Shown: positions 33,520 to 45,061, counted from the first letter of the stretch. The stretch: 64,000 nucleotides of DNA from Elgaria multicarinata webbii (GCF_023053635.1 NC_086178.1:48072726-48136725), one strand, 5' to 3'. Notes: generated from the sequence alone by a model not told the origin. A program made the numbers and translations.

Positions 33520-33662
33520 ATGTATAGCTAGTGGGTGGCAGACACTTTGCAGGCAGAACGTCCCAGGTTCAATCCTGAGCATCTCCAGTTAAAATGAGGA
33601 TCAGGTAGGAGTTGATATGAACACCCACTGTCTGAGATCTCAGAAAGCCACGGCCAGTCAGG
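33520..33662 (+). mobile_element. tRNA-derived SINE
   Basis: Contains TAGCTAGTGGGTGGC (A-box region), CCCAGGTTCAATCCTGAGC (B box GGTTCAATCCT) and a body with GAAAGCCACGGCCAGTCAG. This layout is that of a widespread reptile SINE with a tRNA head. No poly(A)-like tail is evident. Confidence 0.65.
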
Positions 33663-33681
33663 GATGGATGTGTGTGTCAGT

Positions 33682-33815
33682 CAGTGGAGGCTGGTGGCTC
33701 TGATGTCAGTAGGGCAGAGAACCTCCTCGGGGTTTTAGTCAGAACCAGTCAGAACTCTAAAGGAGATATCCAGCATTCTTCACGCCACTGATATCGGTGC
33801 CACCAGCTCCCATTG
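33682..33815. mobile_element. hAT-type foldback MITE, copy c
   Basis: Starts CAGTGGAGGCTGGTGGCTCT and ends CCACCAGCTCCCATTG; internal AACCAGTCAGAACTCTAAAG. Flanking 8-mers GTGTCAGT and CTGTCAAG agree at 5 of 8. Confidence 0.65.
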
Positions 33816-33973
33816 CTGTCAAGTTTTGATTTTTGTAAGTTTCTTGTGTTTTCTAAACATGTTTCTCGTGTTTTTTTTTAACTTCAGATGAAAATGTGCA
33901 CATATTTTTGTGCACATTTCTCCTAATAATGCATTTTTATAAACAATTTTGCCTAATATACTCTTCTTTTTTT

Positions 33974-33989
33974 GCAAACATTTTTTCTT
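33974..33989. repeat. Target-site duplication of the L1, 3' side
   Basis: GCAAACATTTTTTCTT, identical to 39979-39994, a 16-bp direct repeat at the two ends of the L1. Confidence 0.9.
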
Positions 33990-34217
33990 TTTCTTTTTTT
34001 TATAATAATTTTTATTCATTTTCAACACTATATAAACATAGATAAACATTTCCAAAATATAACTGAAACAAACACAATAAGAAAAAAAAATACATCAAAT
34101 ATCTGCTGCATACATATTGAATAATTGTTGAGTACAAATATCAAAAACTATTACATATGCCTTATCACACTACAACATCTTCATTCTTAACATAAAAGTG
34201 CACCCCCCACCTCGGGA

Positions 34218-37200
34218 TCATTCTTGAGTCCAAAATCTAATCATTTCTTCTGCTGGTGGTTTCCCACTTCCCTTAGTAAACACGAACACTAGGAACTGTT
34301 TCCAGATTCCTTCGAACTCATTTATTTTAGTTACGCCTTTTCTCCACTTAATATTGCATGTCAGTTTATCATTAATGGCTATGTCCCATACTACTTTATA
34401 CCATTCCTCAATAGAATATTCCCCTTGGATCTTCCAGTTCCTAGCTATCATCAATCGTGCTGCAACCAACAAACTCGATATCAGCTCTATAGTTCCTTTT
34501 CCACACTTTATATCTTCAAATAGTGACAGCAATGCTATTTTTGGTGTTTGTTCTATTTTCATTCCCACTATTTCTTCAATTTCTGAGAACACCATCTTCC
34601 ATAATCTTTGTACATATTTGCATTGCCACCACATATGTAAATACGTTCCTTTTTCCCCACATCCTCTCCAACAATTTGCTGAATGTTGATCACTTATCTT
34701 ATTCAATCTAACCGGGGTTAGGTACCACCTCCATAAAATTTTAAAATAATTCTCCTTTATTCTTACTGATAAACTTCTCAACACTCTTTGTTTCCATAGT
34801 CCCTCCCAGCTCTGTCGCCCTATTTGTATCTTCAAATCTGATTCCCAAATCATTTTCTCTGTATTCTCTCTAAACTCCTTCTCTAACAATATTTTATATA
34901 TTTCACTCATTAATCCTTTTGAAACTATACTACCTCCTTTTCCTTTCTCCTTACTTACTACTAATTCTTCAAACCTCGTCATCTTTCTGCACATTCTATT
35001 ATCTTTAATCCACTTTTTATTCCATTGTTCTAATTGACCATATTCTAACCAAGATAGCTTCTTCTCCTTTAACAAATTTTCCATATCCTCTCTTGTTTTA
35101 ATATCTCTTACCCAATCCTTTAATTTTATTTTATTTTTCTCTTTTAATATTTTACATAATCTGCCCTTTAGATCCTCTGGGAAATTCTTTAACATTATTA
35201 TCGGTGCTAAGGGAGAGTTGCTCGGAAGCAGCTTCCCTTTAAATTTACTCCAAATTTCCCATTGAGTCCTCAGGAGTGGATTATCTATACTTCCAACCCA
35301 CTTTCTTCCTCCATCTTTAAAAAAAACATTCTCCAGATTCATCTCTACCTTACTTATGATTTTTTCTTCCATCCAATATAAATCTCCTACTCCCATAATT
35401 GCTTCTACAACATGTCTTAATCTATTTGCTACGTAGTATAATTTTATGTTTGGGAGACCCATTCCCCCCTTTTTTTGGCTTAGGTACCAATTATTTTTAT
35501 TCACTCTTGCTCTCTTTTCTCCATTACAATATTTATTAATAATATTTTGCCAACTTTTTATCTCGGTTTCTGATATTTTTATAGGTAGCATCCTAAATAC
35601 AAAATTAATTTTAGCTAATATCTTCATTTTTATCAAAGCTATTCTCCCAAACCAAGATAAATTTAATCTTTTATATTTCTCCAATTTCTCTAGTACCTCC
35701 TTCTTTAACCTCGTTAAATTTTCCCTTTCTAAATTCTCTAGATTTTTTGTAATTTTAATTCCCAAATATTTAATCTCGTTCTTAACTTTCAATTCCATTC
35801 CCTTAAATTCCCAATCCTTTTCTTCCTTCTTAGTATAGTTAAACAACATCATCTCTGATTTAGACCAATTTATTTTTAACCCTGTAATTTCCTCAAATTC
35901 CCTCAACTGATATTTAATTCTTTCTAATTTTCTTAATGGATTCTTAATGGTCAATAAAGTATCATCCGCAAACATGTTTAGCTTTATTTCCCTTACCTCT
36001 CCAATTCCTTCTAATTCTTTATCCTCCCTTAGTGCCTTCGCCAAAACTTCCATAACCATTACAAAAAGGACCGGCGAGAGCGGACATCCTTGTCTTGTTC
36101 CTCTGGCTAGTCGTATCTTTTCAGTAAGTCCGTCATTTACCACCACTACCGCCGTATTTTGGGAATATAGCTGTTCTATTACATTTTTAAATTTATTTCC
36201 AAATCCCAATTTATCTATAATACTCTTTAGTGCCTGCCAGCTCACACAATCAAAAGCTTTAAAAATATCTAATGCCATAATACCTGCCTTAATATTTGCT
36301 TTTTTTATTACATTTATTACATTTAAAACTCTACCCACTAAATTATGCATATGTCTTCCTACCACAAACCCACATTGATCTGCTCCTATATATTCTGCCA
36401 AAAATTTATTTAGTCGTTTGGCCATAATAGATGTAAAAATTTTAGCATCCTGATTTATTAAAGAAATAGGCCTATAAGAATCGGGATTAGTCAAATCTTT
36501 ATCTGGTTTTGGGATCAGAATTATCACTGAATGTTCCCATGATTCAGGTATCTTCTCTCCTGATAATATCCTATTATAAAGTTCCATTAATTTTGGAACT
36601 AAACAATCTTTGAAGACCTTATAATATTCTGGACCCAAACCATCTGCTCCTGGTGATTTACCCACTTTTAACTTATCAATAACCTCTTCAACTTCTCTTT
36701 GAGTTATTACTGACTCCATTAACTCCTTATATTCTGATTTTATTTCCTTCTTTATAAACCTTCCAATATACTCCTCCACCTTTTCTTGTTGAATTTCTTT
36801 ACCCTTGTACAATTCCTGATAAAATTCCTGAAAATTTTTTATTTTAACTTTCATTGCATGACAATAATTCCCTCGGCTATCTTTCAACGTTTCTATCCCA
36901 TTCCTCCCTTTTTCTTTTTGTGTGAGCTTGGCAAGCAACCTCGAGTTCTTATCACTGTTTTCAAAATATTCCCTTTTCATATACATTAAATTCTTTTGAA
37001 TCTCTTCTATATTTAAGTTTTCTAATTGTTTCTTCTTAGCTTGTATTTCCACTAATTTATATTTATCTTTACTTCGCCAATATCTTTCCTCCAAGTTTTT
37101 AATTTCTATCTCTAACTTTTCCTGTTCTGCACGTTGTTGTCTTTTTAAACTACATGTTTCTCTAATACAGATTCCTCTTGCTACAGCCTTCATGGTGTCC

Positions 37201-38066
37201 CAAATGACTGACCCAGCTGTTCCTCCTTTTTCATTAATTTCCCATGACTCCGACAGTTCCTTCCGAATTTTATCTACTATTTTATTGTATTTCAATATCT
37301 TTGTGTTCAACTTCCATCTATATGCCTCTTTATAATCTTTCTTAACTGTAAATTCTAAACTTAACAAGGCATGATCAGTTACTTTTATTACCCCCATTTC
37401 CATTTTACAAATCCTCGTTGCAAAGTCTTTTGAAACAAATATATGATCTATCCTGGAGTATGTATGATGAACTGGGGAAAAGTATGAAAATCCAGGCCTA
37501 TTCCCGTTAAGTAAGCGCCACGAATCTAAATAATCATTTTCTTTTACTAACTTATTCAATATAGTCATATTGTTCCTCTTTTCAGCATTAGTGGGATTTG
37601 ACCTGTCCCTTTTATTATCCATAACCATATTAAAATCCCCAGCTAATATAGCATACCCCTCCTTAAATTCTTCTATTTCTTTAAACAACTTTATAAAAAA
37701 CTCTCTATGCCTCTCATTTGGGGCATAAACATTAATCAAAGTATAGACCTTTCCCTCAATTTTACCTTTTAACATAAGATATCTACCCTTATCATCCTTT
37801 TTTACCTCTTCTAATGTAAACCCACTTTTTTTTGAAATCAAAGTGGCCACTCCATTTTTTTTTTATGTCCCTAATGACTTTTCATAATAGGCTAACCACT
37901 TTAATTTTATCATATTCGAATTCTCGGAGCCTTGGTGTGTCTCTTGGATCATTATAATATCTGATCCCTCTTTATTAAGCATTTGTTCTATTCTCTTCCT
38001 TTTCACGACTGCCCCTAACCCTTTAACATTGAGTGTTGATACCTTTATCTTTTTATCCATAATCAC
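34218..38066 (-). pseudogene. L1 ORF2: endonuclease-reverse transcriptase with one in-frame TAA
   Basis: 1282 codons plus stop in one register. The N-terminus, KIKVSTLNVKGLG and IMIQETHQG, is the apurinic-type endonuclease, continued by VYTLINVYAPN, LAGDFNMVMD and RIDHIFVS with catalytic Asn, Asp and His residues in order (VTDHALLS). The RT part has IILIPKPDKD, SYRPISLINQDAKIF, RGTRQGCPLSPVLF and NMFADDTLL, the intact YxDD-class box. A Cys-rich C-terminal segment (CWRGCGEKGTYLHMWWQC) follows. The one break is a TAA at 37863-37865 next to a run of ten A residues, after SLGT; reading resumes in the same frame with KKNGVATLISKK. The 1210 residues after the stop are open. An error in the homopolymer is possible but would have to keep frame. 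Confidence 0.95.
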
Positions 38067-38353
38067 CCTTTTGAAATCTCTTCCGATCCCTTGTGCTCAG
38101 CAATTCAAACTTGCTTACATAAAAACACAAACTCCATACATAAAACCCCCACCCTCCTACCCCAATCCCTCCTCCCTTACCTTCCCCCCCTCCCCACCCC
38201 CCCACTCTAATCCCCCCCCCATATCCCCGTGAGTCTAGTACTCCAGCCATCTACTTTAAAGGGGGAGGGGGGAGGCAGTGCTGTGCCTGGCCGGCAGGTT
38301 TCTATATTAACATTTTTATTTGCAATTATCTCCAAACATAATTAACCATTCTC
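38067..38353 (-). other. L1 inter-ORF spacer, G-rich on the sense strand
   Basis: About 287 bp. On the L1 sense strand 38150-38222 carries many G runs (GGGGGGGGG, GGGGGGG, GGGG, GGGGGGGG), enough for a G-quadruplex. The spacer is long for an L1, where ORFs are often tens of bases apart. Confidence 0.7.
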
Positions 38354-39385
38354 TTACTCTCCAGATGTCCCAGCCTCATTCCCTCCCCCACCCACTCCAG
38401 CCCCATCTGCTTCCCCATCCAGACCCAGCCTCTTCAGCAAATCTTTACCTTGATCCAATGAGGTTACTCTGTGTTCCCTCCTCCCATATGTAAATCTTAA
38501 AAAAACCGGGTAACCCCATGCATAAGGAATTTTATTCTTCATTAATGTTTCCGTTATTGGTTTAAGACTACGTCTCCAATTTAATGTGCATTGAGAAAGA
38601 TCATTGTAAATTTGCACTGGTCTGCCTTTATACTGTATCTGAACCTTAGATCTCAATTCTTTCATAATTTGCTCTTTTTTGTAATAGTTACCAAATTTCA
38701 CCAATACGTCTCTAGTCCCTTTGTAGTTTTGCCCCCCCACACGGTGGACTCGGTCCAGATCCGATCGATCTATTGGTATGTCAGGCATCAGCTCCTTGAA
38801 CCAGTTCACGATAATTTCTCTAAGATCTTCTTGCATCTCCTTCAGCTGCTTTATTCGAAGCGAAGATCTACGAGATTGATCTTCCAAGGCAATCAAACGC
38901 AATTCCCATTCTTTAAATTGTATATTAATTGATTTTTCGAAAGCCTCTTGTTTCTTCTGGTCCAGATCCGCTTTAGCCTCTATCTCTTTGATCTTATCCG
39001 AATTTTCCATCGCTTTATCCGCAATAGTACGCATTTGTTTTCTGAATTCACTCATATGCTGATCCATTTTTTTAAAAATAATAATGTTATTTTCTGCTAT
39101 AATAGCCTTGATTTCCATTAAAGAGGGAGGGTTACTACCACTTTCTTTTCCCCCTTCAGCCATGTTTTTTTCTTTATTTGGTATTGTATCCAAAGAGACT
39201 GGGTCTATATCTTCCTCTTCCTGTTCAACTCCAGGGGCTGTACTTTCCAGGAAGGAGAGGTAAGCCAAATTATGATTTGAAGGTTTCTTTTTTTGTATAT
39301 TAAGCTTTTCCCAACTTTTGATCTTTTTTTTTTTTAACGTTGGGCATGGGTCCCTTCTGGGTAGGGCATAAATCTTAGAGTCCAA
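38354..39385 (-). CDS. L1 ORF1 RNA-binding protein
   Basis: ORF1p is the RNA chaperone that trimerises and coats L1 RNA. Up to 343 codons from the first ATG; the ATG at 39163 (ACATGG context, protein MAEGGKESG, 269 aa) is an equally good start. The middle part (FKKMDQHMSEFRKQ to IKQLKEMQEDLREI) is a coiled coil, then come the RRM-like segment with RVHRVGGQNYKGTRDVLVKF and the C-terminal domain with IQIYNDLSQCTL-like sequence (VQIYNDLSQ). This order matches L1 ORF1p of vertebrates. No break was seen. Confidence 0.9.
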   Translation of the reverse strand: MDSKIYALPRRDPCPTLKKKKIKSWEKLNIQKKKPSNHNLAYLSFLESTAPGVEQEEEDIDPVSLDTIPNKEKNMAEGGKESGSNPPSLMEIKAIIAENNIIIFKKMDQHMSEFRKQMRTIADKAMENSDKIKEIEAKADLDQKKQEAFEKSINIQFKEWELRLIALEDQSRRSSLRIKQLKEMQEDLREIIVNWFKELMPDIPIDRSDLDRVHRVGGQNYKGTRDVLVKFGNYYKKEQIMKELRSKVQIQYKGRPVQIYNDLSQCTLNWRRSLKPITETLMKNKIPYAWGYPVFLRFTYGRREHRVTSLDQGKDLLKRLGLDGEADGAGVGGGGNEAGTSGE

Positions 39386-39978
39386 CTCTCTTCCTTAGCA
39401 ACTTATGCTGGCTTCTCTATTATATAGCACTCACAGCTCCTTCTTCACGAGGAGGGGGGAAATATCCAGTTCACAACAGCATTCACTAGAGGGGATCAGA
39501 TTTAATCATTCACAGTCTCTCAGCATCCCACATCTCCCTCACCGAATGCCAAATGCAGCTTTTTTCGCCCCTTCACCCCCCCTTCTCGCCACGCCAATAA
39601 ATCCAATCAACCACTTCCACCTTAGAAAGCCAGCATTTCAATCGTTCCCATGTGAGATAAAGATGAAAGGTTATAACACAAATCAATGTCCAGCAAGCGT
39701 AAATTCCTTCTTTTTAAACTGCGTCAGTCAGCGTTTACTTTACTTTCACTTTTGATAGAGTTGCCGTTTAGACAGACATTGCATTAATCATAGCTCATCT
39801 CACCTCCCTTGTTCAAATCTCTCCACTTTCCCAGCTCCTGTTGGTTTTATAATCATTTTCTGTCAGTTGCTCAAAGATTTATGCCCATTAGAAGAGAGAT
39901 AATTGCCTTTTCCGGCAAGCGCCGTTCAGAGCCTCAGAAGAAACCCGCCATCGCTCAGGCTGCCAAGCTCCGCCCCCC

Positions 39979-39994
39979 GCAAACATTTTTTCTT
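39979..39994. repeat. Target-site duplication of the L1, 5' side
   Basis: GCAAACATTTTTTCTT, perfect partner of 33974-33989. It is followed directly by the continuation of the older AT-rich repeat. Confidence 0.9.
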
Positions 39995-41048
39995 AATAGA
40001 ATGAATTTTAATGTGATTTTCATGAATAAGCACATTTTTGTATATGCTTTCCCCTAATTCATACATTTGTGGCTGCAGTTTTTGACTGGAGAACTCCATT
40101 GCAAAATTTGGAGAAGTGTAAATTTTGACAGATAACAGAGTTTCAGTTGGTGTTTGAAAATGTGAAAGAAGGTAAATTCACATTAAACTGTAAATCAAAT
40201 GAATTTCTCCCTCACCCCTAAACAATACTGGGCTGGGAAGACAAATTGTCTGTCTTTGGAATAAAGCACGTTCCTATGTTCCTAGGATATATTGCAACTT
40301 TAATCAATATACAGTACTCAGGGCTTGCCCATACATGCAACAGATGCATTGATTTTCCTTCATGTAATTGTATATTGAGCTTATTCAGGCACATCTATAT
40401 ACTCCTGTTTTCCATTTGCTGTCCAGAGTCCAGCTAGATTTCCTCTGAGTCACTATTCTGCTGTGCAGATATCACATTTTCTCAGTACTGGATGCAGTGT
40501 TTTTGTTGTCGTTGTTGTTTTTTGTGGGGGAGGTGCTTCTTCCTTCACATAAGCACATTAATTCTTATTATGATTGCTGGTATAGATTGTAGTTGAAAGA
40601 GTGCCACAGGGACGGGTTGGCTATTAGTATTATTGATGACAGCATAACTCCATTTCTCCATCACCCGATCACACTATTGTGAAATTTGTCAATTTCTTTT
40701 TATTATGATTATTGGTGGCTAGCTATATACTTTTCTAGTGTTCTACTACATTATTAGAATGCTCCATTCAATGCTCTTTTTTAAGGTTCAAAAAGAAGAA
40801 ATCTACATCCTCCTTCCAGATATGTTATCAGTTAATATCCAAAAGGACATTGACACAAGCATAGTTTTGGACATTTGCCAATGTGCTATAGTAAATGCAT
40901 CTTATACTAGAAGCTTGCAACCAATGTTTTGATAGTAAATTCCCATGCAAACAACCTTTACCTCCACCTGCCATCTTTCTGTTCCAGGCATAGGGATAGG
41001 GCAACCTCAAAGGCCATGTTTCCTCAGGGACAATCTGTTGGATGCCAT

Positions 41049-41049
41049 C

Positions 41050-41094
<45 letters not shown>

Positions 41095-41107
41095 CCACAC
41101 ACACTCA
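41049..41107. repeat. (CT)n microsatellite
   Basis: About 20 CT units with one interruption, followed by a short CACACA. Spurious Ser-Leu or Arg-Glu frames cross it. Confidence 0.95.
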
Positions 41108-41643
41108 CACTTACTGTCCAATGGAGGGAAATATTGCTCTTGCCAGAGGTCTGAACTGATCGCTTGCAGAGGGCCACATAAAATTAGCCCAAGGAGCCCC
41201 TGACCTGTTCAGTCAAAAATGCATGGGAAAATCTCTCTCTTTCTGTCTTTTCCCTCCCATGTTTCTCTTTCCTCACATCACTATTTTTGGTGAAGCTTCA
41301 CCACCACAAATGCAACACAACGGAAGATGATAGAAATGAGGATGAAATCTAGTCATTTATAAAAAACACATGGTGAGTCTTGAGATTTAGTGGCAAATGT
41401 GAGAATGCTTTTCCTACTAGTGAATGTCAACATCCATCAAATTCCTTGACCTTCACACAGTACAGCATATTGTGGAAATGTCAAAAGGCGCCGACCCCTA
41501 ACCCATCTTCAGCTCCCAACATAAAGAAGGCATAATCCGTGTTACCTACAAATGGGTCAGCCTGTTATCAGCAATCGGTTTTTAAGTGTCAGCATTGTTG
41601 AAGCAAAAATTTACTTTTAGGTTAAGAAAAACAGAGAAAGAAG

Positions 41644-42518
41644 GGGTGCTTCCAGACAGAGGGTTTCCAAAGCTACCAATCAAAAGACATTGAGCTCCAT
41701 CACACCAGTGGTTTAACACACTCTCACCACGTCTGGTATCCGGTTTTGCAGCATGGGACTCACGACGTTGTCCCTGTCCTGCACCCATCTTGCCTCTTTT
41801 CCTCCATTTTGCATATTATTTAGGTGTGGGAAAAGTCTGGATTATTTCCCTCGAGCGGATTTAATGAGCCCTTTTGCCTCCATGTAATGCTGTCCTCTTG
41901 CTTTTTCATTTGTTGGGGGAGTGTGCTTTGAATGGAGTCTTGCTGATGAAAGGGTAGGGTAGGGCGGCTTTCCTCCTCCAGTACACTGTTTTGAATGGTC
42001 TTGTGCTTAGTCGGTTGAATGGACTTTTTACCGCTCCAACCCCACCCTCACTACGCACAGAAATGGAGCCCAACTGATGAAACATTAAATCAGTAAAACA
42101 AAGCCAGAGTGAGGGGGGAAGGAGCCCATGTCCATCAGAGTACCACAACCAATGAACTGGAGGCAGAAGGAGAAGGGGTGGGGTGGAGTGGAAGAGAAAA
42201 CAAGCGAAAGGGAGGTTTCATGGTGCAGCACAATACCACAAACGCACATGAAAGGGACCATTACCTTGACACACTTATGAAACAGAGGTAAAAAACATGG
42301 AGGCAAACCAGGGGAGAAAATTAGGTGTGATGGAGCCTATTGTGCCGCTATTCTGTCTTTTCCTCCTGAACAGATTTTTTTATGGAAAGAAAAAAGTCAA
42401 AGTAGTGGTGGAAAACATGGGAGGGTTACTAATTGAGGATAACATTGTCTGGACCACCATAAAATTATGTGAATGAGACAGGGCAATTTCACAATAGAAG
42501 CCTTGTTGGGAAACACCC
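41644..42518. mobile_element. GCTTCCAGACAGAGG-family element split by a second element
   Basis: Left end GTGCTTCCAGACAGAGGG, right end TTGTTGGGAAACACCC; interior words GGAAAGAAAAAAGTC and AACATTGTCTGGACC match 25557-25785. Removing the inserted 41692-42338 element leaves about 228 bp, the size of the uninterrupted copy. Confidence 0.6.
41692..42338. mobile_element. 647-bp TIR element with 3-bp target duplication
   Basis: Left end GAGCTCCATCACACCAG; right end GGTGTGATGGAGCCT, inverted. ATT flanks both sides (41689-41691; 42339-42341). The shorter relative at 53904-54398 has the same ends and CTA on both sides. No transposase remnant, so non-autonomous. A 3-bp duplication fits the PIF/Harbinger group, but this is not proven. 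Confidence 0.65.
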
Positions 42519-43159
42519 AAGGAAAGCAGAAGTCCATGGGTTTTTCCCCAAGCTATTCTAGGAATGGAAGGATCACTTTATTTCTAGTCCATGTCCGTTT
42601 TACATGACTACATTCATAAGCCCGTTCTGTCCCATTTCTGCATTAATGTGCAATTTTGTAAAATAAATATAAAAATCATATATGTATTTTTGAATGTGTT
42701 TTCTCATAAAATATGCATTTATAAATATATTTTATCCTGAAAATACACCTTTTGAAATGCATTTTGAGAAACTTTTTGAGCCAAGAACTACATTGCAAAA
42801 TTTGGAAAATAGCAAAAACAGAAGGAGAATTATGTTCCGATATGCATGTGAATTAGGGAGGTCAGTCCAATTTGCCACAGAATTCGCAATGACTGAATTC
42901 CTCAAGCATCCCTAAGCTTGCATCTCTTCTCTCAGAGACCCATCCAATCTCACCACTCCTTCATTGTCACTGCTGCATCAGTTTCGAAGAATAAAACACA
43001 CAACATAGGGAAAGTGACCTATTTACTAGATCAGCTCCTGGGTATTTGCTTTGCAGGCGGGGGATCCCCTAGTGTCCCCATCAGAGGGTGACTGCAGTAG
43101 GGGAAGAAAGGGTTAAACTCCCCCTTCATGCCTGCACTGACCTTGTTAATTATCAGTGT

Positions 43160-43260
43160 CTTCTGTGCAACTAGAGGTGATGTCAATGTGTCTTTGCATT
43201 TTTGTAAAACCTGCCTGTTAAATGCAAGGGTCCATTAACATCACCTCTAGTTTGGCCATG
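43160..43260. repeat. Small foldback, about 90 bp
   Basis: AACTAGAGGTGATGTCAATG and its inverse CATTAACATCACCTCTAGTT flank a short centre with TTTGCATTTTT / AAATGCAAGG. Likely a tiny MITE. Confidence 0.65.
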
Positions 43261-43608
43261 GTGGCGAGAGAGATAAGAGAGGCAAAATGCCAACTTTCTC
43301 CCTGAGCATGCAGGTCATTGCTAGCTTCGGTCTGCCACCTGCTGGCCAATGCCTGATCATTGTGCCTAGCAGAAAATCCCCACTAAGCTGAGGATGGAAA
43401 AGGACCCACCATTACAGTGCCAGCCCCTATATTTCGTATCCCACTTTCAATAGTGCTCCTGTGGTTTTATATTCCAGGCTTCCAGACAAAGAGCTTTGCC
43501 CTCTTCATGGTGTACAGACAAGTTGCAGCCCAGACCATTCTACTGTGGCTTTAATTTTTTTCTGTCAATGGCTGCATTCCTTTGGGGTAATCTATAAGGA
43601 GCCACACA

Positions 43609-44225
43609 CAGGGCCGGTGCCAGACTATTTTGCGCCCTAGGCAAGGTGAACTACTTTCACCCCCGTCCCCCCAAAAAAATGCCAACTTTGATTTTTAAGA
43701 ACAGATGTTTCCTGGAAAAAAATAAGAAGCACAAAACTTGAAACTGCTAAATTTATTTTAAAGTGCAAGAAATACGTCATGCCAATTGTAGCAAACAAAT
43801 TGGAAAGGAACGTCTATGGGTCTAAAATGCATTATTTAATAGGAATATCACCTCCAAATCATCCCCCACAACTCACACGTGCACGCACACACACTCAGCA
43901 TCACTCACTCCAAACAAACACACGCATGAATACATGCATTCACTCAAAGACCCCATGCACCCCATTCACCCATACATTCTCTCTCTCTTCCAGGCGCGTT
44001 CCAGAAGTCTGAACGTGGAGCCACCCCACCCCCACCCTAGCGTCCCTGGCTTCGCTTTGGCTGGGCAGGCGCGGGGCGCCATCTCACCCACCTAGGTCCA
44101 GCTGAATCCTCAGTCCAGCCCAGCTCACAGCTAATGTGCGTGAGTGCTGCGCTGTGCCCGGTGCCCCTCTTAGCTTGGCGCTCTAGGCGGCCGCCTGAGT
44201 GGCCTCTATGGTAGCACCGGCCCTG
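43609..44225. mobile_element. 617-bp non-autonomous hAT transposon with perfect 8-bp duplication
   Basis: Starts CAGGGCCGGTGCCAGAC and ends GGTAGCACCGGCCCTG; the ends are inverted repeats of about 12 bp. The 8 bases GCCACACA stand on both sides (43601-43608; 44226-44233), the size made by hAT transposases. The interior, with TTTGCGCCCTAGGCAAGG at the left and GCTCTAGGCGGCCGCCTGAG at the right, has no transposase frame. Confidence 0.9.
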
Positions 44226-44552
44226 GCCACACACTGGCAACAGGTGGGGCTGAAGCCAGAGCTGGGAACTGATGGTGTGTGCAGGGCTTTTGAAATTAGT
44301 ATAAGGGCCGCTCATATGGCCCTATGATCAAAGTTGCCCACCCCACCATAAGGAAATCCAATCCTTGCTTTCAGTTTCCCCCTCGAAGTCTGAAGATTTT
44401 ATATTTACTGCAATCCCCACTGATAAAATGAAAACTGACAGATTTGTCCTTGTCTTGGGATATTCTGGGTAAAATCCAAGATACGTTCTAGATAGAATAG
44501 ACCCATTGCACTGGATGGGATTTGCAATAAGTCTACTCTAAGTAGGTCTTAG

Positions 44553-44625
44553 ATTTATTTATTTATTTATTTATTGCATTTCTATACTGCCCAATAGCCG
44601 AAGCCCTCTGGGCGGTTCACCCTTG
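44553..44625 (-). mobile_element. LINE 3' tail (L2/jockey group)
   Basis: ATTTATTTATTTATTTATTG, then CTGCCCAATAGCCGAAGCCC on the plus strand: the reverse complement of the 3' end at 2840-2892. Only about 70 bp are left. Confidence 0.7.
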
Positions 44626-44959
44626 GTTATAGGATTTGGATATTTAGCTTTGAGATGGTGGGTAACCATCCCATACATATTCTAGGTACAAGGTGTTACC
44701 TAGGAACTGTAAGGTTACAATATTTTTAGAAATAGAGGACTGTGATCAGGTATGTCTTTTCATCTTCTACTTTAAAATCGTAAGCAGTTTCTACATTTCA
44801 TGATATAAGGATACAGAATACACAAAGATACAAAGTGGTTGCAAGCAAAACATAATTTAAAGCATTCTAGGTTTATCTAGGAACATTGACTTTAAGATTT
44901 AATCTTTCTTACCAAGTAAGTATCTGAGCTGGGAGCAAAATAATATTTCTGAGCTGGGA

Positions 44960-45061
44960 GCTTTGTACCTTTGATAGCTCCTTTAAAGACCTGACTGGTT
45001 CTGACTGAAACCCAGAGCAGAATTACCACCCCACTGGCATCAGAGACACCAGCCTCCACTG
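44960..45061. mobile_element. hAT-type foldback MITE, copy d (left part lost)
   Basis: GCTCCTTTAAAGACCTGACT through CCAGCCTCCACTG; only the right arm is complete. Confidence 0.6.

Larger units (their letters stand above)
33990..39978 (-). mobile_element. Full-length L1 retrotransposon, about 5.99 kb
   Basis: Read on the minus strand: a G/C-rich start at 39978 (GGGGGGCGGAGCTTGGCAGC), a 5' untranslated region of about 600-800 bp, ORF1 (39385 or 39163 to 38354), a G-rich spacer, ORF2 (38066-34218), a 3' untranslated region of about 200 bp and an A-rich tail next to the 33974-33989 duplication. Both ends are bounded by the same 16 bp. ORF1 is open and ORF2 has a single in-frame stop, so the insertion is young. 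It is the only full-length LINE in the window. L1 supplies its own transcription, endonuclease and reverse transcriptase. Confidence 0.95.
33820..40200. repeat. Older AT-rich repeat that received the L1
   Basis: The pieces on each side of the L1 (about 33820-33973 and 39995-40200) read as one element: TGCATTTTTATAAAC on the left, and CATTGCAAAATTTGGA on the right, both also found in order at 42690-42830. Class unknown. Confidence 0.5.

Noticed and set aside
33520-33600. tRNA genes at 33.5 kb, 8.1 kb and 47.9 kb
   Set aside because: A- and B-box-like words are present but each is joined to a SINE body and the cloverleaf pairing is poor.
35446-36378. Plus-strand frames of 130 and 143 codons
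   Set aside because: Antisense shadows of the L1 ORF2 reverse transcriptase.
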